This document shows, piece after piece, positions 37,855 to 47,834 of a stretch of DNA of 64,000 nt. The stretch lies in NCBI RefSeq assembly GCF_009933335.1, contig NZ_MAEL01000038.1, forward strand, positions 1 through 64,000, given 5' to 3'. Origin of the DNA: Candidatus Enterococcus willemsii (GTDB taxonomy: Bacteria; Bacillota; Bacilli; Lactobacillales; Enterococcaceae). Position 1 is the stretch's first letter. Each line of letters opens with the position of its first letter. The position numbers and the translations under genes were made by a program. The notes under the pieces were generated by a model, which saw only the letters and a program-made list of their open reading frames with translations, did no database searches and was not told the DNA's origin.

Positions 37855-39091
37855 AACTTTCTTCCATTTTACGGATAGCATACGAATTTTCTGGCGCAAA
37901 CCCTTTTATTAGATAGGTTTGTGCATCCTCTTGATACTCTTGTGAAAGTACGAGTGTTTCGCGTTTTAAGCGATTCATCAACGCGCCTTCTGATTGTGCT
38001 AACTCTAAGGTATAAGGAAGAAAATGTTCCATAATGACTTGCTTAATCGCTTGTGTTAATTCAGCCTTGCCTTTTAAGCTTTTGGCTGAAATGAGTACAT
38101 TTGGAAACAGAGTAGGCACAAACTGTTCGACATCTAATTTATCTGCTTTATTGTAAACCGTTAAGAGAGGCACATTGTCTAAATCAAGTTGTTCCATTAA
38201 TTTTAGGACGGTTTCTTCTTGTTGTTGGCGGTTTTCAGCACTCGCATCTACTACATGCAAAAGTAAATCCATCCCTTGACTTTCTTCTAAAGTGGAGTGG
38301 AAAGCGTCAATCAACTGAGTAGGTAAATCTTGAATAAAACCAACTGTATCTGTCAGAGTAACTTCAAATCCATCTGGCATCCGCCATTTTTTAGTTAAAG
38401 GATCCAAGGTCGCAAATAATTGATCTTGTTCATAGGTTTCAGCGCTCGTTAAGACATTCAAAATAGTGGATTTTCCTGCATTTGTGTAGCCGATTAACCC
38501 AATTTGAAAGGTTTGGTTGTCTTTTCGTTTTTGGCGTGTACGTTCACGATGCGCTGCAACTTCTTTTAGTTCACGCTTGATGATAATCATTTTATTGCGA
38601 ATGTGGCGGCGGTCCGTCTCTAGTTTGGTTTCTCCTGGTCCTCTTGTACCGATTCCTCCACCTAGCCGTGACATATTTTTCCCTTGGCCAATTAAACGTG
38701 GCAATAAATAATCCAATTGTGCTAATTCGACTTGTAATTTGCCTTCTCTTGAACGCGCACGCATCGCAAAAATATCCAAGATTAATTGCACGCGGTCAAT
38801 CACTGGAATGCCTGCCGCATCACCAATCAGCTGACTTTGTCTGGGTGTTAATTCATGGTTAAAAATAATTAAATCAGCTTCATGTGCGTCAGCCAATTGC
38901 TCTAATTCAGCTAGTTTGCCTTTTCCAACAACGGTTTGACGATCGACTTGTGGACGACGTTGTGTTAGAGAAAAGACGACTTCGCCATTGGCTGTTTTCG
39001 TCAAACTTTTTAGTTCAATCATTGTTTCTTCAAATATTTTGTAATTTGCTTCGGTTTCTACACCGACCAAAATAACCCGTTCTTTTTTCAT
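37853..39091 (-). CDS. hflX: GTPase HflX
   Basis: 412 residues. N-terminal HflX domain with GTRGPGETKLE, then a TRAFAC GTPase domain: G1 GYTNAGKST, G3 DTVGF, G4 NKAD. It splits stalled 70S ribosomes under stress. It starts by ATGA overlap with miaA, so the two are co-translated. Confidence 0.94.
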   Translation of the reverse strand: MKKERVILVGVETEANYKIFEETMIELKSLTKTANGEVVFSLTQRRPQVDRQTVVGKGKLAELEQLADAHEADLIIFNHELTPRQSQLIGDAAGIPVIDRVQLILDIFAMRARSREGKLQVELAQLDYLLPRLIGQGKNMSRLGGGIGTRGPGETKLETDRRHIRNKMIIIKRELKEVAAHRERTRQKRKDNQTFQIGLIGYTNAGKSTILNVLTSAETYEQDQLFATLDPLTKKWRMPDGFEVTLTDTVGFIQDLPTQLIDAFHSTLEESQGMDLLLHVVDASAENRQQQEETVLKLMEQLDLDNVPLLTVYNKADKLDVEQFVPTLFPNVLISAKSLKGKAELTQAIKQVIMEHFLPYTLELAQSEGALMNRLKRETLVLSQEYQEDAQTYLIKGFAPENSYAIRKMEES

Positions 39092-40005
39092 TTATTTTCC
39101 TCCAACCACGCTTGAATGGTGGTCTCTAGTTGTGTCAGTGTCTCAGGTTCTTGTACAAGATTCAACCAATACGGTGAAAAACGATTACGAAACCAAGTAA
39201 GTTGGCGTTTTGCGTAGCGTCGAGAGTGCAGCTTAATCTCATCAGCAACTTCTTCTAAAGAACTGTTTGTTTCAAAGTAAGGGGTAAACTCTTTATAGCC
39301 AATACCTAGCGCAGCTTGCGTATCAAGCCCTTTTAAAGTTGCAGCTTCTTGTAATAACCCATTAGCCATCATCAAATCCACCCGTTGATTGATACGGTCA
39401 TATAATACTTCGCGTTCGGTCGTCAAGCCAATCATAAAATAATCATACAACTTTTGTGGCTCTTCTTGTGGTGCTGCAATGCTCTCACCTGTTAATTCAA
39501 AGACTTCCAACGCACGTATAACTTTTCGTTGGTTATTAAAATGGATTTTCTCTGCTGCAATCGGATCTTTTTCCTGTAACAATTGCCACAGTGCTTGATT
39601 GCCGTGCAAATCGGCGTATTGCTGATATTTTTCACGTACCTTAGCATCTTCTTCTTGCTTTCCACCTAGTTGAAAATCATACAGTAAGGCTTGGATATAT
39701 AAACCCGTACCTCCAACGACAATCGGTAATTTGCCACGTCGATGAATATCATCAATCCAAAAGCGGGCTTCTTTTTGAAATTCAGAAACAGAATAACTTT
39801 CAGTTTTGTCGCGCACATCAATTAAATAATGCGGGATGCCTGCTTTTTCTTCTTCGGTGACTTTTGCCGTACCAACATCTAAGCCACGATATACTTGCAT
39901 CGAATCGCCACTAATAATTTCACCTTGATATTTTTTGGCTAGTTCAATACTTAAAGCTGTTTTCCCGACAGCTGTTGGGCCAACAATTACTAACACTTTT
40001 TTCAT
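39088..40005 (-). CDS. miaA: tRNA dimethylallyltransferase
   Basis: 305 residues. Adds a dimethylallyl group to A37 of tRNAs reading UNN codons. P-loop GPTAVGKTALS, DSMQVY motif and VGGTGLY are present. Middle gene of ugpQ-miaA-hflX. Confidence 0.95.
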   Translation of the reverse strand: MKKVLVIVGPTAVGKTALSIELAKKYQGEIISGDSMQVYRGLDVGTAKVTEEEKAGIPHYLIDVRDKTESYSVSEFQKEARFWIDDIHRRGKLPIVVGGTGLYIQALLYDFQLGGKQEEDAKVREKYQQYADLHGNQALWQLLQEKDPIAAEKIHFNNQRKVIRALEVFELTGESIAAPQEEPQKLYDYFMIGLTTEREVLYDRINQRVDLMMANGLLQEAATLKGLDTQAALGIGYKEFTPYFETNSSLEEVADEIKLHSRRYAKRQLTWFRNRFSPYWLNLVQEPETLTQLETTIQAWLEENK

Positions 40006-40017
40006 TTCATCCCTCGA

Positions 40018-40743
40018 TTACTTATTTCTCTTAATTGATGCAGCCAGTTCTGGAAAATCAGTAAAGATGCCGGTCACACCACATGCTAAACACTGACGCA
40101 TCTCGTCTTCGGTATTAATCGTCCATGGTCGCACTGCTAATGGAAAATCAGCTATCTCCGCTTCATGCTTCCACACCCATTCTTTATTAGGATGGATGCC
40201 TTTAATAAATCCACGTTCCATCGCCATCGGTGGTTTTTTTTCAGATTTTCCCATAATAAAATCAATATGCGCTTCGGGTTCGAGTGCATACATGCGTTCC
40301 AAGGAAGACATATTAAAACTACTGTACCAGTAAGTGAAAGGCCATTTTTGACTAGTCATTAAGTCAGAAACCTTTTCCTCAATTCCTGGATACTCTTCTT
40401 TATCAGTTTTTAATTCAATAGCTAGAATACCACGAAAATTTCGCATTGCTAACAAATCAAGGACTTCTTTTAAGGTTGGTACTTTAGTCGACGAATAATC
40501 CTCACTAAACCAACTGCCGGCATTAAGCTTTTTGATTTCAGCTAATGTCTTATTGACAATCGCGCCTTTTCCATCTGTTGTTCGGTTGACTTCTTCATCG
40601 TGCATCACAATTAGTTGTTGATCTTTTGTTAATTGTACATCCAATTCAATGCCGTCAACACCGATCCGTACCGCTTCTGCAAAAGCTGGCAACGTATTTT
40701 CTGGACGTGTACCGCTGCTTCCGCGATGAGCAAAAATTTGCAT
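40018..40743 (-). CDS. Glycerophosphodiester phosphodiesterase
   Basis: 241 residues, GDPD family TIM barrel: AHRGSSGTRPENT at the N-terminus and GIELDVQLTKD carrying the metal-binding acid residues. No signal peptide, so cytoplasmic. Hydrolyses glycerophosphodiesters to glycerol 3-phosphate. Twelve bases before miaA, likely same transcript. Confidence 0.9.
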   Translation of the reverse strand: MQIFAHRGSSGTRPENTLPAFAEAVRIGVDGIELDVQLTKDQQLIVMHDEEVNRTTDGKGAIVNKTLAEIKKLNAGSWFSEDYSSTKVPTLKEVLDLLAMRNFRGILAIELKTDKEEYPGIEEKVSDLMTSQKWPFTYWYSSFNMSSLERMYALEPEAHIDFIMGKSEKKPPMAMERGFIKGIHPNKEWVWKHEAEIADFPLAVRPWTINTEDEMRQCLACGVTGIFTDFPELAASIKRNK

Positions 40744-40853
40744 TATTGTCTCACTCCAATCAGAGATATTGTATCACGGATATTCCTCATTGCCAAAGAA
40801 AGAATAAGCGCTAAGACAAATGCTTCGAGATGTACAACTCTAGGTTCTAAAAA

Positions 40854-40886
40854 AACCGAATCATAGCATCTAGCTACAATTCGGTT
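40854..40886 (-). terminator. Terminator after the membrane-anchored protein gene
   Basis: AACCGAAT pairs with ATTCGGTT, with an inner TAGC/GCTA stem, followed by T on the minus strand. Confidence 0.75.
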
Positions 40887-40913
40887 GAATGCTTCATGTA
40901 TCTCACGTACAAC

Positions 40914-41432
40914 TTACAGTGTTTTAGAAAAATAACTTAAAGGGGTATCTGTCATCTTTTGAATTTGTACTTTCCGTTCATAAACCATCTCTGTTAATTG
41001 GTCAGAAAATTGCTCCATAATCACACGACCGCCTTTAAATGTATAGCCGCCGATAGCAACTACTTCTTCTGGAGAGAGAACGACTTTACGCGTCGCAATT
41101 TTTTTGAAGAATTCTTCTAAAAAATGATTCGGTAAATAAAAACTATTTTGCGCTGCAAATGATTGCAAATACACATAATCATCGACCGTAATATAACAGT
41201 CGTCAAACGCATCAAAGCTGACATATTTGTCCATCATAATGATTCGTTTTTCTAAAATCTCAATAATTTTTTTATTTAATAAAACGAGGATTTCAATCTC
41301 TTTTACTTTGTGTTCTAATTGTCTGTGTTTCTCTTCTTTTTGGCGGTCATAACGTATCCGTAATTCAAAGGCAATTATCGTAATCACTGCTCCAACAATG
41401 ACACCGAGAATACCAAGAAAAAATCCCTGCAT
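40914..41432 (-). CDS. Membrane-anchored protein of unknown function
   Basis: 172 residues: one N-terminal membrane helix (about 4-24), then a charged helical/coiled-coil region (RQKEEKHRQLEHKVKEIEIL) and a mixed C-terminal domain facing the cytoplasm. No recognised family. It is divergent from clpP with a 175-bp gap. Confidence 0.7.
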   Translation of the reverse strand: MQGFFLGILGVIVGAVITIIAFELRIRYDRQKEEKHRQLEHKVKEIEILVLLNKKIIEILEKRIIMMDKYVSFDAFDDCYITVDDYVYLQSFAAQNSFYLPNHFLEEFFKKIATRKVVLSPEEVVAIGGYTFKGGRVIMEQFSDQLTEMVYERKVQIQKMTDTPLSYFSKTL

Positions 41433-41503
41433 GTTCCAATCTCCCTTCTATCTTTCTTTTTCCATTCTACCATATTATTGATTATTTGACGTAAGATTTC
41501 TCA

Positions 41504-41533
41504 TTTGACCTTTATTGACCTTGTATGTATAAT
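41504..41533 (+). promoter_or_regulatory. clpP promoter with CtsR box
   Basis: TTTGACC-TTT-ATTGACC (41504-41520) is a CtsR direct heptad repeat with one mismatch. It overlaps the -35 (TTGACC, 41505-41510); the -10 is TATAAT (41528-41533) after 17 bp. A further TTTGAC lies at about 41485. Heat-shock release of CtsR would induce clpP. Confidence 0.88.
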
Positions 41534-41607
41534 GTCAAGTAGATAAAAGTTATGCTACATGCATATAGACACTTTATCAACTCGCAAAATTAAAGGAGGA
41601 TCCTTAG

Positions 41608-42189
41608 ATGAATTTAATTCCAACAGTTATTGAACAATCATCTCGTGGAGAAAGAGCGTATGATATTTATTCTCGCTTATTAAAAGATCGTATTATTATG
41701 TTGAGTGGTCAAGTAACAGATGACCTTGCCAACTCAATTATTTCACAATTACTATTCTTGGATGCTCAAGACTCAGAAAAAGATATTTACTTGTACATTA
41801 ATTCTCCTGGTGGTAGCGTAACTGCCGGACTAGCAATTTACGACACTATGAACTTTGTTAAAGCAGATGTTCAAACAATCGTAATGGGAATGGCTGCTTC
41901 AATGGGTAGTTTCTTATTAACGGCTGGTACAAAAGGCAAACGTTTTGCTTTACCAAATGCCGAAATCATGATTCACCAACCATTAGGTGGTGCACAAGGA
42001 CAAGCAACTGAAATTGAAATTGCTGCACGTCATATCTTAAAAACACGTGAACGCTTAAATAAAATTTTAGCAGAACGTACTGGTCAACCAATCGAAGTTA
42101 TTGAGAAAGATACTGATCGTGATAACTTTATGTCTGCTGAAGAAGCAAAAGCATATGGTTTAATTGATGAAGTAATGACTAATAGATAA
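41608..42189 (+). CDS. clpP: ATP-dependent Clp protease proteolytic subunit
   Basis: 193 residues, serine protease of the ClpP barrel. Catalytic Ser in GMAASMGSF (about 97), His in MIHQPLGG (about 122), Asp in the DRD near residue 171. Works with ClpX, ClpC or ClpE to degrade unfolded proteins. AAAGGAGG precedes the ATG. Confidence 0.97.
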   Translation: MNLIPTVIEQSSRGERAYDIYSRLLKDRIIMLSGQVTDDLANSIISQLLFLDAQDSEKDIYLYINSPGGSVTAGLAIYDTMNFVKADVQTIVMGMAASMGSFLLTAGTKGKRFALPNAEIMIHQPLGGAQGQATEIEIAARHILKTRERLNKILAERTGQPIEVIEKDTDRDNFMSAEEAKAYGLIDEVMTNR

Positions 42190-42194
42190 GAATA

Positions 42195-42238
42195 AAAAAA
42201 GATGGATTTTTGCTTGATTTGCAAAATCCATCTTTTTT
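42195..42238. terminator. Bidirectional terminator after clpP
   Basis: AAAAAAGATGGATTTT pairs with AAAATCCATCTTTTTT across a 12-nt loop; it serves clpP and the convergent autolysin gene. Confidence 0.85.
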
Positions 42239-42239
42239 C

Positions 42240-43487
42240 TTAATCATACTGGGTTAAATTCCAAGTTTCAATCACCCGATTTAATTTTATATCATATTCA
42301 GGATCGGTTGCATACTTTCCAGTTAATGAGCGGGTTGCTTCTTGGTAAGTTTTGGCATTTTTACGCCATGCACCTTGGTAGAAGGTTGAATTACCACTTA
42401 ACCCATTGGCTAATAACTTGGCATTGTCTAATAGCGAATCAGAAAGTGTTTCGTATTTTCTAAAGGTTGCTGGTAACGTCATTCGTACACCATTAATCAC
42501 TTCATCAGAAGGAATATTATATGGCTCAAAGCGCCCTGCATCTCCGCTTGTATACTTAATACCAAATAAATTATTGGCTTCTTTGGCTAATAAACTTTCA
42601 CCAAAGCCTGATTCTAAAGTTGCTTGGGCAATCATTACAGATGGATACAGTCCATATTCTGCTGCTAACGCTTGGGCTTCTGGTGCAATGGCTTCAATAA
42701 AAGTTGAATGATTTGTCCAAGTTTTCTTCCCTGATTGTTGTGTGGCAGCAACCTGACGAACTGCCTTCTTCTCAGAAACACGCGAACGGGTTGTATCACT
42801 AGTTCCTTGAATAAAGTGTTTATTGGTATCTGTTGACGATTGATTCTCCGTCATTGTCCCTCGGTTCGTAGCAATTGTCGGCTGTGTAGCTTGAGTAACT
42901 TTTTTTTCAGGTTCAGAGGAAGTCGTTTCAGCTTCTTCTAGTTGTAAATATGCTTGTCGATTACTATCACTGGTAGCACTTTCCTCGACATAACCAATCC
43001 ATTCATCTTGATTATCATACAAAGATAAATAAGCATCGCCATTAAAATGATGGTAAATAGCTTTTGCACGGAACGTTTGGCCAATAAATTCTTCTGTATC
43101 GCCTAGAATGGACCAATCAAAATCCTTATATCGTTCTCGGCTTTCATCAATTTTTACGTATTGACGAATGATTTTTTCCGTCCCTTCTGGACCAACTGCT
43201 TGAGTTGTATCCGATGCATCAATATAACCGACTAAGCCATCAACATCGTGAATCCCAAGATACGTGACAATCCCTTTCTCGTGAATATCCTCTACACGAA
43301 ACGTCTGATTGACCGTAATGGTGGTCGCTGTATCTTCTGTTTGACCGATATCTTTATAAATTTTAAAGGATTGATCAGTAATACTGACATATTCAGCTTG
43401 CTCAGCTGCTTGGATATAATGGGGTGTTCCCCAAAATAGACTACTCAATCCGATAACTAAACTGGCTTTCACAAATCGTTGCTTCAC
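42240..43487 (-). CDS. Secreted glucosaminidase autolysin with GW/SH3-like modules
   Basis: 415 residues. Signal peptide (cleavage after about 28, IQAAEQA), two GW/SH3-like repeats (about 35-95 and 110-170, each ending in a G-Y-I/V element), a Ser/Thr/Gln-rich linker, and a C-terminal GH73 glucosaminidase domain with catalytic Glu in QATLESGFGES. It cuts between GlcNAc and MurNAc; the GW-like modules probably attach it to the cell surface. Single gene. Confidence 0.9.
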   Translation of the reverse strand: MKQRFVKASLVIGLSSLFWGTPHYIQAAEQAEYVSITDQSFKIYKDIGQTEDTATTITVNQTFRVEDIHEKGIVTYLGIHDVDGLVGYIDASDTTQAVGPEGTEKIIRQYVKIDESRERYKDFDWSILGDTEEFIGQTFRAKAIYHHFNGDAYLSLYDNQDEWIGYVEESATSDSNRQAYLQLEEAETTSSEPEKKVTQATQPTIATNRGTMTENQSSTDTNKHFIQGTSDTTRSRVSEKKAVRQVAATQQSGKKTWTNHSTFIEAIAPEAQALAAEYGLYPSVMIAQATLESGFGESLLAKEANNLFGIKYTSGDAGRFEPYNIPSDEVINGVRMTLPATFRKYETLSDSLLDNAKLLANGLSGNSTFYQGAWRKNAKTYQEATRSLTGKYATDPEYDIKLNRVIETWNLTQYD

Positions 43488-43652
43488 TACATTCGTCCTT
43501 CCTCTGCTAATGTCTTAGTTTACTTTACACGAAAATTGATAGAAAGAAAACCTGCTTTTGTCTTTCTGCCAATTTTGTCAGATAAAACGTACGTCGCCTA
43601 TTTTTTCTCGTTTTACTTATCGGTCATTTTTTTGATTTTTTTAGTTTTCAAC

Positions 43653-43704
43653 AAAAAAAGAAGTCTTCACCCGCCATCAAATTGGCAACGTGAAAACTTC
43701 TTTT
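43653..43704 (-). terminator. Terminator after the ABC exporter pair
   Basis: AAAAGAAGTCTTCAC pairs with GTGAAAACTTCTTTT (one mismatch) across an 18-nt loop, with T on the minus strand. Confidence 0.78.
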
Positions 43705-43708
43705 AAAA

Positions 43709-45466
43709 TTATTCTGCTTCTTCTGAAAATTGACTGTTATACAGATTGGCATAGAAGCCACCTTTAGCAAGCAAGGTTTCATGGTTTCCTTGTTCAATAA
43801 TTGAACCTTGGTCCATCACTAAAATCAAATCAGCATCACGGATAGTTGATAGTCGATGGGCAATCACGAAACTCGTGCGTCCTTCCATCACTTTATCCAT
43901 AGCTTTTTGAATCAATGCTTCTAAACGGGTATCGACGGAACTTGTTGCCTCATCCAAAATTAAAATTTTAGGATCTGAAATAACAGCTCGGGCAATAGTC
44001 ATTAATTGTTTTTGTCCAAGGGAAACATTATCTCCTTCTGAATTGATAAACATATCGTATCCTTCAGGCATTGTACGAATGAAGTGATCGACATTGGCTG
44101 TCTTAGCAGCATCAACCACTTCATAATCTGTTGCCCCTAATTTACCAAAACGGATATTGTCTGCAATTGTTCCTTCGTATAGCCACGCATCTTGTAACAC
44201 CATTCCAAATAATGAGCGAACATCACTACGAGCCATTTGCTTCGTGTCAATCCCATCAATGCGAATAGCGCCTTTGTTAACATCGTAAAAACGCATCAAC
44301 AAGTTAATTAAAGTCGTTTTCCCGGCTCCTGTTGGACCAACTACAGCGACTGTTTGTCCTGCTTTTACTGTAAAGTTCAAGTCTTCAATTAAAGGTTTGG
44401 TTGGTGTATAAGCAAAGCTCACATGTTCAAAGGAAACATTTCCTTCAAACGTTTCCGGCAATGGCACATCGACTTTGTTTTCTTTTTCTTCCGGTTCATC
44501 CAAAATTTCGAATACACGACGAGCAGCTGCAGAAGCACTTTGTAACAAGGCAGATAATTGTGTGACATTTCCCATTGGTTGACTCACTTGCCAAATATAC
44601 TGGATAAATGCTTGTAATTGTCCGACAACAATCACACCACCGATTACATAATAACTTCCTAACACAGCAACGACAATGTAAGCAAGATAAGCAGTCATTT
44701 GTACTAACGGCATCATTAAACCTGAAATAAAAGCTGAACGAAAACCAAAGTAACGTAATTTGTGGTTTGCTGCTTTGAAGCCTTCCAATGTTTGAGCTTC
44801 GCGACCATAAACTTTATTAACATTAAAGCCTGTCATATTTTCTTGTACGAATCCATTCATATCCCCTAATGCATTTTGCATGCTGTTAAAGTATGTTTGT
44901 GATTTCGAAATAATATAACGGGAGATTAGAAGCGCAGCTGGAATCATAATAATCGCTAATAACGCCATAGGCACATTAATGTAAAACATCATCCCCACCG
45001 CCATAACAATACTTAAAAAGGCATTAACAATCCCAATCAACGCTTGTTGCATCGCACCACTCACCACATCCACATCATTTGTGACACGCGACAACACATC
45101 TCCTTGTTGGTTCGTATCAAAATAAGAGACGGGTAATCGATTGATTTTTTTATCAATATCTTGACGCAAATCTTTCATTGCTGATTGCACCACATTGGTG
45201 ATTAAAATCCCTGATAGTAATTGAGACGCACTATACCCTACACCGACAATTAATATCCAAATCAACGTCTTCCAAATATATGGAAAATTAATCGCTTCAT
45301 TGTTGAATACATTTCGAGCAATTTCCGTTGTCGGTAGTCCGGTAATGTAAGGCAATGCCGAATTAAAGAGCACGGTCGCAACTGTAAAGAACAGGACTAG
45401 CATAAATGCAATCTTATACGGCTTCACATAGTGCGCTAAACGTTTCAATGATCCAATAGATTTCAT
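43709..45466 (-). CDS. Heterodimeric ABC exporter, second half
   Basis: 585 residues: six-helix ABC transmembrane domain (type I exporter) and C-terminal nucleotide-binding domain. Walker A GPTGAGKTT and Walker B ILILDEATSS are canonical; the signature is VSLGQKQ. It overlaps its partner by 4 nt. The pair resembles multidrug exporters of the YfiB/YfiC, LmrCD or EfrAB type. The ATP site residues (Glu after Walker B) indicate the catalytically competent half. Confidence 0.9.
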   Translation of the reverse strand: MKSIGSLKRLAHYVKPYKIAFMLVLFFTVATVLFNSALPYITGLPTTEIARNVFNNEAINFPYIWKTLIWILIVGVGYSASQLLSGILITNVVQSAMKDLRQDIDKKINRLPVSYFDTNQQGDVLSRVTNDVDVVSGAMQQALIGIVNAFLSIVMAVGMMFYINVPMALLAIIMIPAALLISRYIISKSQTYFNSMQNALGDMNGFVQENMTGFNVNKVYGREAQTLEGFKAANHKLRYFGFRSAFISGLMMPLVQMTAYLAYIVVAVLGSYYVIGGVIVVGQLQAFIQYIWQVSQPMGNVTQLSALLQSASAAARRVFEILDEPEEKENKVDVPLPETFEGNVSFEHVSFAYTPTKPLIEDLNFTVKAGQTVAVVGPTGAGKTTLINLLMRFYDVNKGAIRIDGIDTKQMARSDVRSLFGMVLQDAWLYEGTIADNIRFGKLGATDYEVVDAAKTANVDHFIRTMPEGYDMFINSEGDNVSLGQKQLMTIARAVISDPKILILDEATSSVDTRLEALIQKAMDKVMEGRTSFVIAHRLSTIRDADLILVMDQGSIIEQGNHETLLAKGGFYANLYNSQFSEEAE

Positions 45467-47196
45467 TTGGCTAATTCCTCCTCTGATAGTTGTGATGCTG
45501 CAATGTCATAATAAACAGAACAGTTTTCTAATAATTCCCTGTGTGTACCTGTACCAACAACATCACCTTCGTTTAATACGATAATCTTGTCGGCATGCAT
45601 AATCGTTCCTACACGTTGAGCAACAATTAAAGTTGTAGATTCAGTCGTTTCTGCACGTAGTCGTTCACGTAATTTTGCATCTGTTGCATAATCCAAAGCC
45701 GAAAAACTATCATCAAAAATAAAAATTTCTGGCTGACGAATCACTGCGCGAGCAATTGCTAAACGCTGACGTTGACCACCCGAAAAGTTCGTTCCACCTT
45801 CTGATACAGGGGTATCATAGCCTTCAGGCAAGCGAGAAATAAATTCTGTCGCTTGAGCGATATCTACTGCACGATCCATTTCTTGTAAATTGGCGTCTTC
45901 TTTTCCATAACGCAAATTATCAGCAATCGTCCCAGTGAACAACAAAGCTTTCTGTGGAATAAAACCAATTTTTTGACGTAAGGCATCTAATTGATAATCA
46001 CGAACATCCACGCCGTCAATCAACACTTGCCCTTCACTCACATCATAAAAACGTGGAATTAATTGGATTAATGTTGATTTCCCACTACCCGTACTACCGA
46101 TAAAGGCCACTGTTTCACCTGGTTTTGCCGTAAAACTAATGTTACGAATTACTGGTGTTTGAGAAGGGCCGGGGTAAGCAAAGGTTACATTTTTAAATTC
46201 AATATATCCTTTTGTGTCTGTCTCAATCACGCCTTCTGGATTGTCTTTAATAATTGGCTCAATATCAAAGGCTTCTTGAATCCGATTTGCTGAAACAGCG
46301 GCACGAGGATACATCATAAAGACTGTTGAGAATAACATGAATGAGAATAAGGCGTGGAAAATATATTCAATAAAGGCAATTAAATCCCCAACTCGTAATT
46401 GCCCCGCATCGATCTGAACACTCCCAGTCCAAATAATCAAGACCATCACGATATTAAACAAGAAGAAAAAGGCTGGTTGAGCAATCGCCATTAAACGGAA
46501 TAAGCTTTTTGAACTTTTTTCGTAGGCACTATTTACCTTATCAAAACGTTCTTCTTCAAATTTTTCATTTACAAAAGCTCGAATTACTCGCAACCCTGAA
46601 AGATTCTCTCGAAGAATACCGTTAATTTTATCCAGATTCTTTTGTTGTTTCGTTGACAATGGTTCTGAAATACGAGCGATCGCTACAACACCAATCAATA
46701 GAAATGGCAATGCCGCTAAAACGTACCAACCTAAAGTCGCGCTTGTTCGGAACACCATATACAAACTAACACCAAACATCATCGGTGTCATAAATCCCAT
46801 CCGCAAGATATTTTGCATAAACAGCATAATTTGGTAAGCATCATTGGTAACACGAGTAATTAATGATGATACACCAATTTGTTCATATTCATTATGAGAA
46901 TATGTCTGAATTTTTTCAAATAAATCATCACGAATATCAGCGGTCATTTTTGTCGTAATACGCGAAGTGAAATATCCTAACATAATATTCATGAAAATCC
47001 CGACGATGACAATGACAATCATGGCTAGACCCATTTTCTTCACATACTCGAAATCCTGATTTTCAACCCCAACATCAATCATGCGGGCTAAAAGCGTCGG
47101 CAAGCCAAGTTCAATTAAAATAAAGCCAAATACACAGATGAAATTAAAAAAGAGCCACTTTTTATTCTTCATTGTGTAACGAAACATCAATTTCAA
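45463..47196 (-). CDS. Heterodimeric ABC exporter, first half
   Basis: 577 residues: six membrane helices, then an NBD with Walker A GSTGSGKST, signature FSGGQRQ and Walker B IFIFDDSFSA. The residue after the Walker B Asp is Asp instead of Glu, the usual degenerate site of asymmetric exporters. It is likely a drug or lipid-like substrate exporter with the downstream gene. Confidence 0.9.
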   Translation of the reverse strand: MKLMFRYTMKNKKWLFFNFICVFGFILIELGLPTLLARMIDVGVENQDFEYVKKMGLAMIVIVIVGIFMNIMLGYFTSRITTKMTADIRDDLFEKIQTYSHNEYEQIGVSSLITRVTNDAYQIMLFMQNILRMGFMTPMMFGVSLYMVFRTSATLGWYVLAALPFLLIGVVAIARISEPLSTKQQKNLDKINGILRENLSGLRVIRAFVNEKFEEERFDKVNSAYEKSSKSLFRLMAIAQPAFFFLFNIVMVLIIWTGSVQIDAGQLRVGDLIAFIEYIFHALFSFMLFSTVFMMYPRAAVSANRIQEAFDIEPIIKDNPEGVIETDTKGYIEFKNVTFAYPGPSQTPVIRNISFTAKPGETVAFIGSTGSGKSTLIQLIPRFYDVSEGQVLIDGVDVRDYQLDALRQKIGFIPQKALLFTGTIADNLRYGKEDANLQEMDRAVDIAQATEFISRLPEGYDTPVSEGGTNFSGGQRQRLAIARAVIRQPEIFIFDDSFSALDYATDAKLRERLRAETTESTTLIVAQRVGTIMHADKIIVLNEGDVVGTGTHRELLENCSVYYDIAASQLSEEELAK

Positions 47197-47620
47197 AAAA
47201 AATCCCTCCTTAAACTATTTAATTACTTCTACTATAGCACAGGTATTTTTTTAAGAAAACTTTCCAAGCTATGTTTCTGAAAATAACTTTCACTTTTCAT
47301 CAAGCTTTAATTTTTCTCGTTTAAACATTTTTCTTAGAAACGTTTTCAACTTTCTTACTTTCTATACTTATTCTGATTTGTATGATAAACTAAGAACAAA
47401 TGTCGTGTATCACGATACAGCATCGGTTGAATTTTTTTGCGCCATAAATTCGGAAAGCAACGACTAGGCTTTCTCTTTTTTTCTCACACTTTGTCTGAAA
47501 AAAGTATCTCAGATGTCTTCCCTACAGGTCTGATATTTGACGGACCTCAAGTTTGTTGCGCGTATAAATTCAAACAAAAATAATAATTAACTGCTTTGAG
47601 CAGATAAAGGAGATAGAACC
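47197..47620. promoter_or_regulatory. Long leader region before rpoY-rnjA
   Basis: 424 bp without a gene. It has a GAAAGC/GCTTTC terminator-like hairpin with T-run (47456-47484), a near repeat of TTGCGC..ATAAATTC (47438-47453 and 47555-47571), and a CAGACC-type dyad in between. This looks like a structured 5' leader with an attenuator for rpoY-rnjA. Confidence 0.5.
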
Positions 47621-47833
47621 ATGATTTTTAAAGTTTATTATCAAGAAACAAAAGAACGTAATCCAAAAAGAGAACAAACACATGCTTTATATATTGAAGC
47701 AGACAACGAAGTCATTGCACGTCAATTAGTTGAAGACAATACCCCATATAACATTGAACTTGTCTACAAACTAGAAGGAAATCATTTAGAATATGAAAAA
47801 GAAAATGCTGATTTCCAATTAACGGAGTTTTAG
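47621..47833 (+). CDS. rpoY: RNA polymerase epsilon subunit
   Basis: 70-residue DUF1447 protein, the small epsilon subunit of Firmicute RNA polymerase. It is one base from rnjA, the standard arrangement. AAAGGAG precedes the ATG. Confidence 0.92.
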   Translation: MIFKVYYQETKERNPKREQTHALYIEADNEVIARQLVEDNTPYNIELVYKLEGNHLEYEKENADFQLTEF

Positions 47834-47834
47834 A

